Positions 41,773-51,402 of a DNA stretch of 64,000 nt are shown here, in pieces. This stretch comes from Oceanobacillus manasiensis (GTDB lineage: Bacteria; Bacillota; Bacilli; Bacillales; Amphibacillaceae). The notes beneath the pieces were generated by a model. The model ran no database searches. It was not told the DNA's origin and worked only from the letters and a program-made list of their open reading frames with translations. The position numbers and the translations under genes were made by a program. The DNA is taken from NCBI RefSeq assembly GCF_000724085.1, contig NZ_CCDL010000001.1, forward strand, positions 1,240,001 through 1,304,000, in the 5' to 3' direction. Numbering within the stretch: position 1 is the stretch's first letter; each line of letters begins with the position of its first letter.

Positions 41773-42417
41773 ATGACACAAATTTTACAAGAATTATCGA
41801 TATATTCCGTGAAACTAGTAGATAGTGGTCTAGTTGTAGGTGCAGGTGGAAATTTAAGTGCACGTAAAGGAAAGTATATGTATATCTCTCCAAGTGGATT
41901 TGATTTAAAAGAAGTTACTGAAAATGAGTGGGTTAAAGTTGAAATTGATTCCGGGAAAGTTTTGAGTGATTTGAAACCTTCTTCTGAGTTGGAAATGCAT
42001 TTAGAATGTTATAGAAAAGATCAAAGCATTCAAGCAGTGCTACATGCACATCCGACATATTCGGTTGCAGTATCATCAACTGGTAAAGAAATTCCTCCAA
42101 TGTTCCCTGATTACCCAGCAATGGTAAAAAGTGTTTCATATATTGATTACGTGATTCCAACAACAAACCTTATTGCTGAAAAAGTAGGTGAAGTTGTTGC
42201 TGACAGTCAGGCTATCGTGATGCGAAATCATGGAGTTCTAACAGTAGGGACTACAGTAAAAGAAGCATATTTTTATATGCAATTGACTGAAGAAGCAGCA
42301 AAAGTATACGCAATTTCTTTAGCAGTAGGAAATCCCAGAACCCTAACAGAACAAGAGTGTGATGATTTACGCAATCTATCGGCTGAAACATATCGTTCAA
42401 GTCTGTTGAAAAAGTAG
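41773..42417 (+). CDS. fucA: Class II aldolase, L-fuculose-1-phosphate aldolase type
   Basis: 214 residues. Zinc-aldolase family: G-N-L-S-A-R, catalytic Glu in S-S-E-L-E-M-H, zinc His pair L-H-A-H-P-T and the third zinc His in R-N-H-G-V-L. Cleaves L-fuculose-1-phosphate to dihydroxyacetone phosphate and L-lactaldehyde. Family relatives act on L-ribulose-5-P or L-rhamnulose-1-P, but the neighbouring kinase and L-fucose isomerase support fucose. First gene of the fuc set; ATG 41773 behind AAGGAG. Confidence 0.88.
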   Translation: MTQILQELSIYSVKLVDSGLVVGAGGNLSARKGKYMYISPSGFDLKEVTENEWVKVEIDSGKVLSDLKPSSELEMHLECYRKDQSIQAVLHAHPTYSVAVSSTGKEIPPMFPDYPAMVKSVSYIDYVIPTTNLIAEKVGEVVADSQAIVMRNHGVLTVGTTVKEAYFYMQLTEEAAKVYAISLAVGNPRTLTEQECDDLRNLSAETYRSSLLKK

Positions 42418-42463
42418 TACTAGGTTTAGAATCTATAATCCCCACAAACAGAGGTGAAATGTT

Positions 42464-43933
42464 TTGGTTAAAAAAGTTTTATCTTTTGATTTTGGAGCAT
42501 CGAGTGGACGAGCAATATTAGGGACATATGAAGGGAATATTATCCAATTAAAAGAGATTCACAGATTCGAGAATAAACCAGTCATCCTTAATAATACACT
42601 TTGCTGGGATATCGATAAACTTTTTGATGAAGTGAAGAAGGTGCTTAAGGAAATTGGCAAGAAAACAACTATTCACAGTATTGGTATTGATACCTGGGGG
42701 GTTGACTTCGGTTTACTTAATAAAGAGGGCAAACTGATCCATAACCCTGTACATTATCGGGACCCTAGAACGGAAGGGATCTTGGAAGAAGTAGAGAAGT
42801 CTTTTTCACAAAAAAAATTATATGAAATGACTGGAAACCAGATAATTTTTTTTAACACAATCTTTCAGCTGGCATATTTGAAAAAATATAAAGAAGAAGA
42901 ATTAGAAGAAGCGGAGTCACTGCTATTGATGCCTGATTTGTTTAATTATTTTCTGACGGGTGTGATGCGTGGGGAAGAGACAATTGCTTCGACGACACAG
43001 CTTTTTGATCCATATAAGAAAAGATGGAATGAAGAAATCATCCGTAAACTTGGTTTTCCAATTGATATTTTTCAAGAACTAGTAAAACCGGGTGAAAAAA
43101 TTGGAACCGTTTCAGAAGAACTGTCTAATGAATTAGGAATTCCACAAATACCGGTAATCGCTACAACTTCACATGATACAGCGAGTGCTGCTGTTAGTGT
43201 GCCTGCCTCAAATGATGAATTTCTGTTTATTTCATGTGGGACATGGTCGTTGGTAGGTACTGAATTGGATGAACCAGTCATTTCTCCAAAAACAGCGGGC
43301 TATAATATCACAAATGAAAGCGGATTCAACGACAAATCACTATTTATGAAAAACGTTACTGGTCTATGGGTGCTTCAAGAAACCAAAAGGCAAATGGAGA
43401 AAGAAGGAAGAAATTATTCGTATGATGAAATTACCAAAATAGCAGAAGAAGCAAAGGCTTTCAACTTTTTCATTGATACGGATCATCCAGATTTCCAGTT
43501 GCCTGGAGATATGCCTTTGAAGATAAAGGAATATGCGAAAAAGACAAACCAGCCTATCCCAAAATCAGATGGAGAAATTTTCCGAACTATTTATGAAAGT
43601 CTTGCATTAAAGTACCGTTCTGTATTTGAAGAAATCATGGAATGTACAGGTAAACATTTTAAACAGGTGCACATTGTTGGAGGTGGATCTCAGGCAGGAA
43701 TTTTATGTCAAATGGTGGCGAACGCAGGTAATATTGAAGTGTTGGCAGGACCTGTTGAGGCGACTGTCATTGGCAATACTGTTGTTCAGCTAATTTCACA
43801 AAACGTAATCCAAAGTGTCCCGGAAGCCAGGGGGATTATTAAACAATCCTTTGGTGTGAAAGTCTATCATCCAGAACAGCATGAAAAATGGAATACACAT
43901 TATGATGATATTAAGGCCATACTGGAGAATTAA
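42464..43933 (+). CDS. fucK: RhaB-type sugar kinase, probable L-fuculokinase
   Basis: 489 residues of the FGGY/ASKHA kinase family: F-D-F-G-A-S-S-G-R-A-I (phosphate 1), I-D-T-W-G-V-D-F-G (catalytic Asp region), S-H-D-T-A-S-A, S-C-G-T-W-S-L and V-G-G-G-S-Q (adenosine). Sequence style is that of rhamnulokinases; such kinases serve fuculose in many Firmicutes fuc operons, and the aldolase and isomerase partners make L-fuculose the likely substrate. TTG start at 42464 has AGAGGTG upstream; an ATG four bases earlier is out of frame. 46 bases after fucA. Confidence 0.88.
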   Translation: MVKKVLSFDFGASSGRAILGTYEGNIIQLKEIHRFENKPVILNNTLCWDIDKLFDEVKKVLKEIGKKTTIHSIGIDTWGVDFGLLNKEGKLIHNPVHYRDPRTEGILEEVEKSFSQKKLYEMTGNQIIFFNTIFQLAYLKKYKEEELEEAESLLLMPDLFNYFLTGVMRGEETIASTTQLFDPYKKRWNEEIIRKLGFPIDIFQELVKPGEKIGTVSEELSNELGIPQIPVIATTSHDTASAAVSVPASNDEFLFISCGTWSLVGTELDEPVISPKTAGYNITNESGFNDKSLFMKNVTGLWVLQETKRQMEKEGRNYSYDEITKIAEEAKAFNFFIDTDHPDFQLPGDMPLKIKEYAKKTNQPIPKSDGEIFRTIYESLALKYRSVFEEIMECTGKHFKQVHIVGGGSQAGILCQMVANAGNIEVLAGPVEATVIGNTVVQLISQNVIQSVPEARGIIKQSFGVKVYHPEQHEKWNTHYDDIKAILEN

Positions 43934-44026
43934 AAAGGAAGTATGTATGAGAAGCTGAGAAAAAGATAGAGCTCGGTTGGTTTAGCTAGATTAGTAGAAA
44001 CATTACTTAAACAGGAGAGGATAAAT

Positions 44027-45793
44027 ATGACTAGATTGCCGAAAGTTGGTATACGCCCAACAATAGATGGAAGAAGACAGGGAGTAAGAGAATCATTGGA
44101 AGAACAAACAATGAATATGGCAGAAAATGTTGCTAAGTTAGTTCGAGAAACATTAAAGTATCCGGATGGAAACCCTGTTGAATGTGTAATTGCAGATTCA
44201 ACAATTGGCGGAGTCAAGGAGGCGACAGATTGTAAAGAAAAGTTTCATCGGGAAAATGTGGGATTGACCATTACAGTAACACCATGCTGGTGCTATGGAA
44301 CAGAAACGATGGATTTGGACAATAAAATGCCACATGCTGTCTGGGGATTTAATGGAACAGAGCGCCCTGGTGCCGTTTATCTTGCGGCGGTTCTAGCAGC
44401 GTACGCACAAAAGGGGGTTCCAGCATTCGGTATTTATGGTGAGCATGTACAGGAAGCAGATGATGAAGAAATACCCGAAGATGTAATTGAAAAGTTATTA
44501 CAATTTACAAGAGCTGGATTAACTGTCGCAATGATGAAAGGTAAATCATATCTATCTATGGGGAATGTATCCATGGGAATCGCTGGATCAATTGTTAAAG
44601 ATGATTTTTTCCAAGAATACTTGGGAATGCGGAATGAGTACATTGACATGACTGAATTTGTTCGTCGAATAAACGAAGAAATCTATGATAAAGCTGAATA
44701 CGAAAAAGCATTAAAATGGACGAAAGAAAATGCTATTGTAGGCTTTGATAACAATCCAGATGAATTGAAATTCACGACAGAAGAGTATGAAAAGAGTTGG
44801 GAAACAGTTGTTAAGATGACATTGATTGGTCGGGATTTGATGGTGGGAAATAAAAAACTGGCAGAGGCTGGGTATGATGAAGAATCACTAGGTCATGATG
44901 CTATTTTGTCAGGATTTCAGGGTCAGCGACAATGGACTGATTATTCCCCTAATGGGGATTACATGGAAACGATTTTGAATAGCTCGTTTGACTGGAATGG
45001 AAAGCGTGCACCATATGTTATGGCAACAGAAAATGATAATAATAACGGTGTATCGATGTTGTTTAACTATCTACTTACAAATACACCGCAAATATTTGCC
45101 GATGTTCGGACCTACTGGAGCCCGGAGGCAGTTAAACGAGTTACCGGATATGATCTGACCGGTAGAGCGGCGAATGGCCTCATTCATTTGAAAAACTCAG
45201 GTGCTTCTGCATTGGATGGAACAGGCCAGCAAACAAAAGATGGTGAACCTGTAATCAAACCGTTTTGGGAGGTCACGGATGAAGAAGTAGATGCAATGAT
45301 GAAAAATACTACATTCCATCCAGCCAATAAGCAATATTTTCGTGGGGGAGGATTCTCAACTCGCTATCATACAAAAGGAGAAATGCCACTGACAATGACA
45401 CGGTTGAACATGGTAAAAGGGCTTGGACCTGTTTTGCAAATTGCTGAAGGGTATTCTGTTGAATTGCCGGATGAAGTTTATGAGACAATTGACAATAGAA
45501 CGGATCCAACATGGCCTACTACATGGTTTGCACCAATACTTACAGGTGAGGGGGCATTCAAGACGGCTTACGATGTAATGGACTATTGGGGATCTAATCA
45601 TGGAGCTATTTCTTATGGACATATAGGTGCAGATCTTTTAACATTAGCATCTATGCTAAGAATTCCCGTTAATATGCACAATATTGATGAATCACGTGCT
45701 TTCCGTCCACATGTTTGGTCGATGTTTGGAACGCAAAATGTTGAGGCAGCCGATTTCCGTGCATGTGATAATTTTGGAGCGTTGTATAAATAA
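44027..45793 (+). CDS. fucI: L-fucose isomerase
   Basis: 588 residues, full length for FucI (E. coli about 591). Converts L-fucose to L-fuculose, Mn-dependent. Conserved parts seen: start [42 protein letters not shown] (metal Glu and Asp region) and N-H-G-A-I-S-Y-G-H (metal His). Cytoplasmic hexamer in relatives. 93 bases after the kinase; a strong terminator follows. No fucose permease or fucosidase is present in the window. Confidence 0.95.
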   Translation: MTRLPKVGIRPTIDGRRQGVRESLEEQTMNMAENVAKLVRETLKYPDGNPVECVIADSTIGGVKEATDCKEKFHRENVGLTITVTPCWCYGTETMDLDNKMPHAVWGFNGTERPGAVYLAAVLAAYAQKGVPAFGIYGEHVQEADDEEIPEDVIEKLLQFTRAGLTVAMMKGKSYLSMGNVSMGIAGSIVKDDFFQEYLGMRNEYIDMTEFVRRINEEIYDKAEYEKALKWTKENAIVGFDNNPDELKFTTEEYEKSWETVVKMTLIGRDLMVGNKKLAEAGYDEESLGHDAILSGFQGQRQWTDYSPNGDYMETILNSSFDWNGKRAPYVMATENDNNNGVSMLFNYLLTNTPQIFADVRTYWSPEAVKRVTGYDLTGRAANGLIHLKNSGASALDGTGQQTKDGEPVIKPFWEVTDEEVDAMMKNTTFHPANKQYFRGGGFSTRYHTKGEMPLTMTRLNMVKGLGPVLQIAEGYSVELPDEVYETIDNRTDPTWPTTWFAPILTGEGAFKTAYDVMDYWGSNHGAISYGHIGADLLTLASMLRIPVNMHNIDESRAFRPHVWSMFGTQNVEAADFRACDNFGALYK

Positions 45794-45807
45794 GTATAAC
45801 TAAATAG

Positions 45808-45840
45808 TGGCTGTCGTCGTTTGCAGACGGCAGTCTTTTT
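45808..45840 (+). terminator. Rho-independent terminator after fucI
   Basis: GGCTGTCGTC (45809-45818) pairs with GACGGCAGTC (45826-45835), followed by TTTTTATTTT. Confidence 0.88.
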
Positions 45841-45942
45841 ATTTTCAAGAGAGGATTTTTAATGAATGAGACATTCATTGAAATCTACTTCGGAAATTTA
45901 ATTATCAAAATATTGCACTAATAATAGTGAGTGAATTTGGTC

Positions 45943-45971
45943 TGTAAACGCTTCCAGTATAAATGTATAAT
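45943..45971 (+). promoter_or_regulatory. cre (CcpA) site overlapping the promoter of the PRD regulator
   Basis: TGTAAACGCTTCCA (45943-45956) fits the B. subtilis cre consensus at every fixed position. The -10 TATAAT is at 45966-45971. The cre box overlaps the -35 region, so carbon catabolite repression is expected. Confidence 0.8.
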
Positions 45972-46014
45972 CTGATTAAGTTAAAAAAACGAATTAAAGA
46001 GTGGTGAAAGAAAA

Positions 46015-47868
46015 TTGTTAACAACAAGAGAGATTCAAATTGTCACAAAATTACTTGAAGCAGAAAAAACTTTGAGGACAAAGGATTTATCAAATTATCT
46101 TGATGTTAGCACAAGGACAATAAAAAATGATTTAAAGAATGTTCGTGTATGGTTTCAGCAATATGACATCGAGTTGTGCGCACAACCGAATAAAGGTTAC
46201 TGGATTGATACGGAAGAAAATGAACGGTTAATGCTCTATCAAACATTATTGGGTGAGGATAGTAAACCCTTTCATGCTGATCAGAACACACGAATCGAAA
46301 AAATACTATATATATTTTTTTCGCAAAGGGACTATATAACTGCAGCGCAACTTTCAAATTATTTACAAGTTAGCAGAAATACGATCCTGAGTGATTTGAA
46401 CTTTTTGGAACAATACATCCAGCCTTGGGAAATTAAATTAAAGAGAAAAACACGTGTCGGTTATAAATTAGTGGGACCAGAGCTTAATATTCGTTTATTG
46501 TTCGAGAATATCATCCAAAGGAATTTAAATAATTTTGATGTGTATAACATTATTACGCAAATTCAATCGGACAAAAGAGTGGAATGGAATCACGGGTTTA
46601 CCTCAGAAATTAATGTGAAATTTGCCGAGGTAATAATCCACTTCCGTAAGATATGGAAAGACGATAGAAGAAACGACATAACACATTCAGAGATTTTATC
46701 TACACTTATACGTCTTACTATTTTTTTAGTAAGGATGGAATACGGCTTTACTATTGGTAACTATAGGTTACTAAAACTCGACCAAAACAAATCTCATGAT
46801 CTAGCTGGATTTTTGACCAAAATAGTAGGAGCTATATGTGAAGAAAATGCTTTACCATTACTTGAGGATGAGTTTTCTTACATTCACCGTAACTTTTTGT
46901 TGGAAGATGAAAATATAGATCTACTTATTTTAACGGGAGAATTAATTCATTACGTAAGTGAAAAAGAACAAGCTCCCTATTCTAATGATACTAGATTATT
47001 TAATAATTTATTGTTACATCTTTCATTACGATTTGAAAAACACTCCACATATGTTACAGAAATAAACCCCTTTATTAACGAGATTAAACAAAAAAACGCA
47101 TCATTATTTTTTTCTGTGAAAGAGGGTTTTAAAAATATTTTTTCAGATGTAGTAAATCACATGAACTTTCCTGAAGCGGTAGAGGACTCATTCATTTCTT
47201 TCATTACATTACACTTTCTTAATTCATATGAAAATGTACTAAATAGAAAGCCAGAAATTAGGGCTCTTTATGTATGCTCAACTGGAAGAGGAGTTGCTCG
47301 ATTTATCAAAAATCGAGTTGAGAGCCAAATCAACGATATCAAGATTACGACTTACTGTTCTGTAATGGAAATAGCTAACGTCACTAAAAATGAAAATTTT
47401 GATTTAATCATTAGTATGTTTCCGATTAAAACTACTTTTCCCGTAATTGTGGTAGACCCTGTGCCGACTGAAGATAATATCGAAGCTATAAGGGAAAAAG
47501 TTCATAGCCTATACCAGCAGGATAGAGTCGATGCAAAGGTTATAGAAAAGGATGTTTATAACCCGAATGAAAAAGATTTTGAGTCAACTAGTCAAGAAAT
47601 TATTATTAAGGGGTTTGAGATATCTTATGAAATCTATGAAAAATTGACTGATAAAGTTATCGAAGAACGTGAGAAAGGGCTTTTTGTCCATCTATTTCTT
47701 ATGATTCATCGTTATTATTTTCATAAACAATATGATCAGTTTATATATCAGAGAAACGGAGATCAAAATGAGGACTTGTTGCGGGAAATAAATGAAATCT
47801 TAAAAAGCCATAGTATTTATATTAATGAATCTGAACAAAGTGCATTGCTGCAATATTTCAAAAAATAA
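46015..47868 (+). CDS. BglG/MtlR-type activator with HTH, PRDs and EIIB-like domain
   Basis: 617 residues. Two N-terminal HTH regions: about 1-60 (T-R-E-I-Q-I-V-T-K-L-L ... L-S-N-Y-L-D-V-S-T-R-T-I-K-N-D-L) and about 90-150 (A-A-Q-L-S-N-Y-L-Q-V-S-R-N-T-I-L-S-D-L-N). PRD-type helical domains lie at about 190-400. An EIIB(Gat)-like domain, about 415-500, contains Y-V-C-S-T-G-R-G-V with a candidate phospho-Cys. The last 100 residues are helical. PTS components normally phosphorylate such regulators. It precedes and presumably activates the dga/DUF cluster. The start (TTG 46015) follows GTGGTGAAAG, a weak site. Confidence 0.88.
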   Translation: MLTTREIQIVTKLLEAEKTLRTKDLSNYLDVSTRTIKNDLKNVRVWFQQYDIELCAQPNKGYWIDTEENERLMLYQTLLGEDSKPFHADQNTRIEKILYIFFSQRDYITAAQLSNYLQVSRNTILSDLNFLEQYIQPWEIKLKRKTRVGYKLVGPELNIRLLFENIIQRNLNNFDVYNIITQIQSDKRVEWNHGFTSEINVKFAEVIIHFRKIWKDDRRNDITHSEILSTLIRLTIFLVRMEYGFTIGNYRLLKLDQNKSHDLAGFLTKIVGAICEENALPLLEDEFSYIHRNFLLEDENIDLLILTGELIHYVSEKEQAPYSNDTRLFNNLLLHLSLRFEKHSTYVTEINPFINEIKQKNASLFFSVKEGFKNIFSDVVNHMNFPEAVEDSFISFITLHFLNSYENVLNRKPEIRALYVCSTGRGVARFIKNRVESQINDIKITTYCSVMEIANVTKNENFDLIISMFPIKTTFPVIVVDPVPTEDNIEAIREKVHSLYQQDRVDAKVIEKDVYNPNEKDFESTSQEIIIKGFEISYEIYEKLTDKVIEEREKGLFVHLFLMIHRYYFHKQYDQFIYQRNGDQNEDLLREINEILKSHSIYINESEQSALLQYFKK

Positions 47869-47962
47869 TGTAAATCATACATTATGTCTTTGAATTATAC
47901 GTTACAACCAAGAAGGGTGGTTTAAGAAAATTAACAGCTTATACGAAGAAAAGGAAAAATTA

Positions 47963-48274
47963 ATGATAAATAGTGGCGATAAAGAATTGTGCAAACATGC
48001 ATTTGACCTAGCTCAAAACCAATGTAAAGAGAAAAGGATATACATGACAGATAGTCAACTATTGGCAGTGCTTTCTCATATTTCTGCTATGGTTCATCGT
48101 TCTTTAACAGGTGAAAAGTTAATTGGGTTTGATCACAAAATATTTGCTAGTGTTTCAGATGAATCATTATCTATAGCAAGAAAAGTGAAAGATTTACTAG
48201 ACGGATTGGAAGAGGATGAGATCTATCTATTGTCAATTCATTTTGAAGCGGCAAAAGAAAATTTGTATAGATAA
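47963..48274 (+). CDS. Stand-alone PRD-domain protein (EF_0829-like)
   Basis: 103 residues, a single PRD: L-L-A-V-L-S-H-I-S-A-M-V-H-R-S-L-T-G-E has the conserved His pair, and the end reads Y-L-L-S-I-H-F-E-A-A-K. No DNA-binding domain. I recall a TIGR model for exactly such a protein (EF_0829/AHA_3910), always found in this gene cluster. It could dimerise with the PRDs of the preceding activator or receive a phosphoryl group. ATG 47963 behind AAGGAAAAA. Confidence 0.8.
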   Translation: MINSGDKELCKHAFDLAQNQCKEKRIYMTDSQLLAVLSHISAMVHRSLTGEKLIGFDHKIFASVSDESLSIARKVKDLLDGLEEDEIYLLSIHFEAAKENLYR

Positions 48275-48304
48275 AGGATAGATAGTTCCATTTTCTTAGT
48301 TGGT

Positions 48305-48332
48305 TTCTTTAAATCATTTTAAGTTTAAAGAA
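48305..48332 (+). promoter_or_regulatory. Perfect 9-bp inverted repeat before dgaE
   Basis: TTCTTTAAA (48305-48313) and TTTAAAGAA (48324-48332), 10-base loop, no T-run. Lies in the 88-base gap between the PRD gene and dgaE. Possible activator site or mRNA stem; not a classic terminator. Confidence 0.45.
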
Positions 48333-48362
48333 GAGTTCACCATAAAAATTGGAGTGAAAAAA

Positions 48363-49481
48363 GTGGGAAAAAATGTATTTGAGGAATATGGGTTAAAAAA
48401 AATAATTAATGCAAGTGGGAAAATGACGGCTTTGGGAGCTTCTTCTGTCACTGAAGAAGTTGCCAGTGCATTGAAGGTTGCAGCAAAAGAATATGTGGAC
48501 ATTGAGGAGCTAATTGAATATGCAGGTAAAGTCATTGCTTATCATACCGGTTCTGAGGACGGTTGTCCGACTATTGGCGCCGCATCTGGAATTGCGATTG
48601 CAGTTGCAGCAGTAATTGCAGGAAGAAACAGGAGCTTAATTGAAAAAATGCCTAACTCAGATGGGTTAAAAAATGAGATTGTTATCCAAAAGGGCCAAAC
48701 CATTAATTTTGGTGGTACTATTGATCAAATGATTCGTATGGGTGGAGGTAAGGTCATCGAAGTTGGTAGTGTCAACAAAGTAGAAAGGGAACATATTGAA
48801 CAAGCAATTACCGATAAGACAGCAGCACTAATTTTTGTGAAATCTCATCATGCAGTGCAAAAAGGAATGCAAACGGTAGAAAATATGGTTAGAGTCGCCC
48901 AGAAACATCAGATCCCATTAATAGTTGATGGCGCAGCAGAAAGTGATTTTCGTAAATATATTACGATGGGAGCTGATATCGTAGTTTATAGCGGAGGTAA
49001 GGCGTTGGAAGGTCCAACATCCGGCTTTATTTGTGGGAAAAAGAATTTAATGGAAGCTTGTCGTGAGCAGTATAAAGGAATTGGCAGAGCAATGAAAGTT
49101 GGAAAGGAATCAATTTTGGGACTCATTGTTGCCTTAAATCAATATCAGTTAAAAGTCCCTCGTGCTGAAGAACAACTTTCTCGTATGGAGTCTATGTGCC
49201 AGAAATTGAATGAGATAGAGGGACTATCATGCGTCACCAAACAGGATGAAGCGGGCCGTTCCATTTATCGTGCACAAATAAAAGTAAAAGAAAAAGCAGG
49301 AATAACTGCAGAGCAGTTATTGTATCGTCTGAAAAATGGTGATCCAGCAATTTATTTGCGTGACCATTATGTGAATATTGGTGTATTATCTGTTGACCCA
49401 CGTCCATTGCTAATCGGTCAAGAAGACATTATTGCTGAACGAATCATTACTGTAATAAAAGGAGATGACAGCATTGCCTAA
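48363..49481 (+). CDS. dgaE: DgaE-family PLP-dependent ammonia lyase, copy 1
   Basis: 372 residues from GTG 48363 (GGAGTG upstream; the frame's earlier starts lie over the inverted repeat). SelA-like fold type I PLP enzyme: I-N-A-S-G-K-M-T near the N-terminus, D-G-A-A-E (189-193), PLP Lys213 in V-V-Y-S-G-G-K-A-L-E-G-P-T-S-G. Salmonella DgaE eliminates ammonia from D-glucosaminate-6-phosphate to give 2-keto-3-deoxygluconate-6-phosphate; the substrate here may be a related amino-sugar acid phosphate. The next gene, a KDGP aldolase, overlaps its 3' end by 8 bases. A paralogue closes the operon at 53526. Confidence 0.85.
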   Translation: MGKNVFEEYGLKKIINASGKMTALGASSVTEEVASALKVAAKEYVDIEELIEYAGKVIAYHTGSEDGCPTIGAASGIAIAVAAVIAGRNRSLIEKMPNSDGLKNEIVIQKGQTINFGGTIDQMIRMGGGKVIEVGSVNKVEREHIEQAITDKTAALIFVKSHHAVQKGMQTVENMVRVAQKHQIPLIVDGAAESDFRKYITMGADIVVYSGGKALEGPTSGFICGKKNLMEACREQYKGIGRAMKVGKESILGLIVALNQYQLKVPRAEEQLSRMESMCQKLNEIEGLSCVTKQDEAGRSIYRAQIKVKEKAGITAEQLLYRLKNGDPAIYLRDHYVNIGVLSVDPRPLLIGQEDIIAERIITVIKGDDSIA

Positions 49482-50229
49482 TAAACGAACATTTAAAAAT
49501 TCGCCACAGTTTTATAAAGAAAAAATTTGTCTAAATGTACTAGCTGGTTCAAAGGAAAATGCAGCTGATATTTGTGAAGCAACAGATGGTAACGTCCTGA
49601 TAGGACTTTTATCAAGAGACTATCAATCTAATGAGGAAGCTGTCTCAGCTATGAGGGAATATGCAAAAGTAACTGGGAATCGTATATCGATTGGATTAGG
49701 TGCAGGAGACCCATCCCAAGCAAAGAATGTAGAAAATATTGCAGGATTAGTACAACCGCAACATGTTAACCAGGTTTTTACAAATGTTGGTGCTACGAGA
49801 TCTTTACTAGGTCAGGAAAGTACAATAATCAATTCTCTAGTCTCACCTAGTGGTAAGAAGGGGTTCGTCAAAGTAAATACTGGAGCAATTTCTAGTGAAT
49901 TAACACCAGCCATCGTACCTGTAGAAACAGCAATTGGAATGATTAAAGATGCGGGTGGAAACTCGTTGAAATATTTTCCGATGAATGGTTTAGAAAAGAT
50001 GGAGGAATATAGCGTGGTGGCAGCAAAATGTGCAGAACAAGATTTTATACTTGAGCCAACTGGTGGGATTGGTTTGGATAACCTTGGAGAAATATTACAA
50101 GTAGCCTTAAGAGAGGGCGTACCAAAAGTTATACCACATATTTATAGTTCAATAATTGATAAAGAAACAAAACTCACAAAGATCGAGGATGTGAAAAAGG
50201 CTATGAACATTATAGAACAAATCTTATAA
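49474..50229 (+). CDS. dgaF: KDGP aldolase (DgaF family)
   Basis: 251 residues from TTG 49474, with AAAGGAG nine bases upstream; the in-frame ATG 49465 touches that site. A class I aldolase of the KDPG/DgaF family, TIM barrel: V-L-I-G-L-L, G-A-G-D-P-S, V-K-V-N-T-G-A-I-S, Schiff-base Lys candidates in K-Y-F-P-M-N-G and E-P-T-G-G-I-G. Cleaves 2-keto-3-deoxygluconate-6-phosphate to pyruvate and glyceraldehyde-3-phosphate. Overlap with dgaE implies tight coupling. Confidence 0.88.
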   Translation: MPNKRTFKNSPQFYKEKICLNVLAGSKENAADICEATDGNVLIGLLSRDYQSNEEAVSAMREYAKVTGNRISIGLGAGDPSQAKNVENIAGLVQPQHVNQVFTNVGATRSLLGQESTIINSLVSPSGKKGFVKVNTGAISSELTPAIVPVETAIGMIKDAGGNSLKYFPMNGLEKMEEYSVVAAKCAEQDFILEPTGGIGLDNLGEILQVALREGVPKVIPHIYSSIIDKETKLTKIEDVKKAMNIIEQIL

Positions 50230-50247
50230 AGAAACGAGGTGATTGGA

Positions 50248-51366
50248 ATGGAAGATCTTTTGTTGGTTAATGGGATTATCATAGACCCAGATAACTCTAA
50301 ACGAAAAAATGGAGTAATAGGTATTCAAAAGGGGAAATTCGTCGATCCATCTCAAATTGAAACTGATTCAGCTGAAATAGTGGACTTGAAAGGAGCATTT
50401 GTGGCTCCCGGATTCATTGACATTCATGTACATGTGTTTGAGAATAGTACCTTTTTAGGTGTGAAGGCAGATGATGTGGGGATTTCTCAAGGAGTAACTA
50501 CTATAGTAGATGCTGGGAGTTCAGGTGTGGACTACTACAATACTTTTAAAGAAGATGTTATTTATAAAAGTGAGACAGAGGTACTGGCTTTTTTAAATAT
50601 TTCTCGTAAAGGGCTAGTGGAAGGTACGCATGAATTACATAATCCCGAAGATTTAATGTCCATTTATGAGGCAAAACAAGCTTTTTCTAGGAATCCTTCA
50701 TTAGTAGGGATTAAAGTAAGATTGAGTCGATCGGTAGTTGGAAATCAAGGTGTTCTACCATTGTTACATGCAAGAAAAGTAGCTGATCAAATTAATGTGC
50801 CTTTAATGGTACATATTGGTAACCCACCTCCTTATTTGCCGGAAGTCTTTCCAATTCTAAAAAAAGGAGATATTGTCACACATGCTTTTCATGGGAAACC
50901 TCATGGAATTTTAGAAGAAAACGAGCTTATTCCAGAAGCAAAAGATGCATTAGATCGCGGTGTGCTTTTCGATATTGGCCACGGGTCAGCTAGTTTCAGT
51001 TACAGTATACTGGAGCAATTTAAAAAACGTTACCCATACACATTTACTACCAGTACAGATATACACAGTCAGAATATAAATGATTCGGTAGGAAGTCTTA
51101 TGGTAACAATGACAAAACTCTTGCAACTAGGATACACACTGCAAGATATAGTTAAGAGTGTCACTATACTGCCAAAGAGGGCACTTCAGTTAAAGGACCA
51201 AGGTTCATTTGCTATTGGAACAACTGCTGACGTTTCTATTTTCCGAATAATACAACAAGAGTCTGATTTGAAAGACGCAGAAGGAAAAACGAAAAAGACT
51301 TCAAAATTAATGAAGCCTGAAATAACAATTCGTAATGGAATAATAGTTTGGAAGAGTAATCAATAA
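50248..51366 (+). CDS. Metal-dependent amidohydrolase/deacetylase (EF_0837-like)
   Basis: 372 residues from ATG 50248 (CGAGGTG upstream). Amidohydrolase superfamily: metal H60-V-H62, carboxylated-Lys candidate in V-G-I-K-V-R-L, metal His in M-V-H-I-G and T-H-A-F-H-G, catalytic Asp in T-S-T-D-I-H-S-Q. Related to dihydroorotase-like enzymes; named in databases as amidohydrolase/deacetylase family metallohydrolase, as I recall. In this operon it would free an amino-sugar acid from an N-acyl or N-carbamoyl group before DgaE acts. Cytoplasmic. Confidence 0.85.
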   Translation: MEDLLLVNGIIIDPDNSKRKNGVIGIQKGKFVDPSQIETDSAEIVDLKGAFVAPGFIDIHVHVFENSTFLGVKADDVGISQGVTTIVDAGSSGVDYYNTFKEDVIYKSETEVLAFLNISRKGLVEGTHELHNPEDLMSIYEAKQAFSRNPSLVGIKVRLSRSVVGNQGVLPLLHARKVADQINVPLMVHIGNPPPYLPEVFPILKKGDIVTHAFHGKPHGILEENELIPEAKDALDRGVLFDIGHGSASFSYSILEQFKKRYPYTFTTSTDIHSQNINDSVGSLMVTMTKLLQLGYTLQDIVKSVTILPKRALQLKDQGSFAIGTTADVSIFRIIQQESDLKDAEGKTKKTSKLMKPEITIRNGIIVWKSNQ

Positions 51367-51402
51367 ATTAATATATTTTATAAAAAGATGAGGGGTATGA
51401 AA

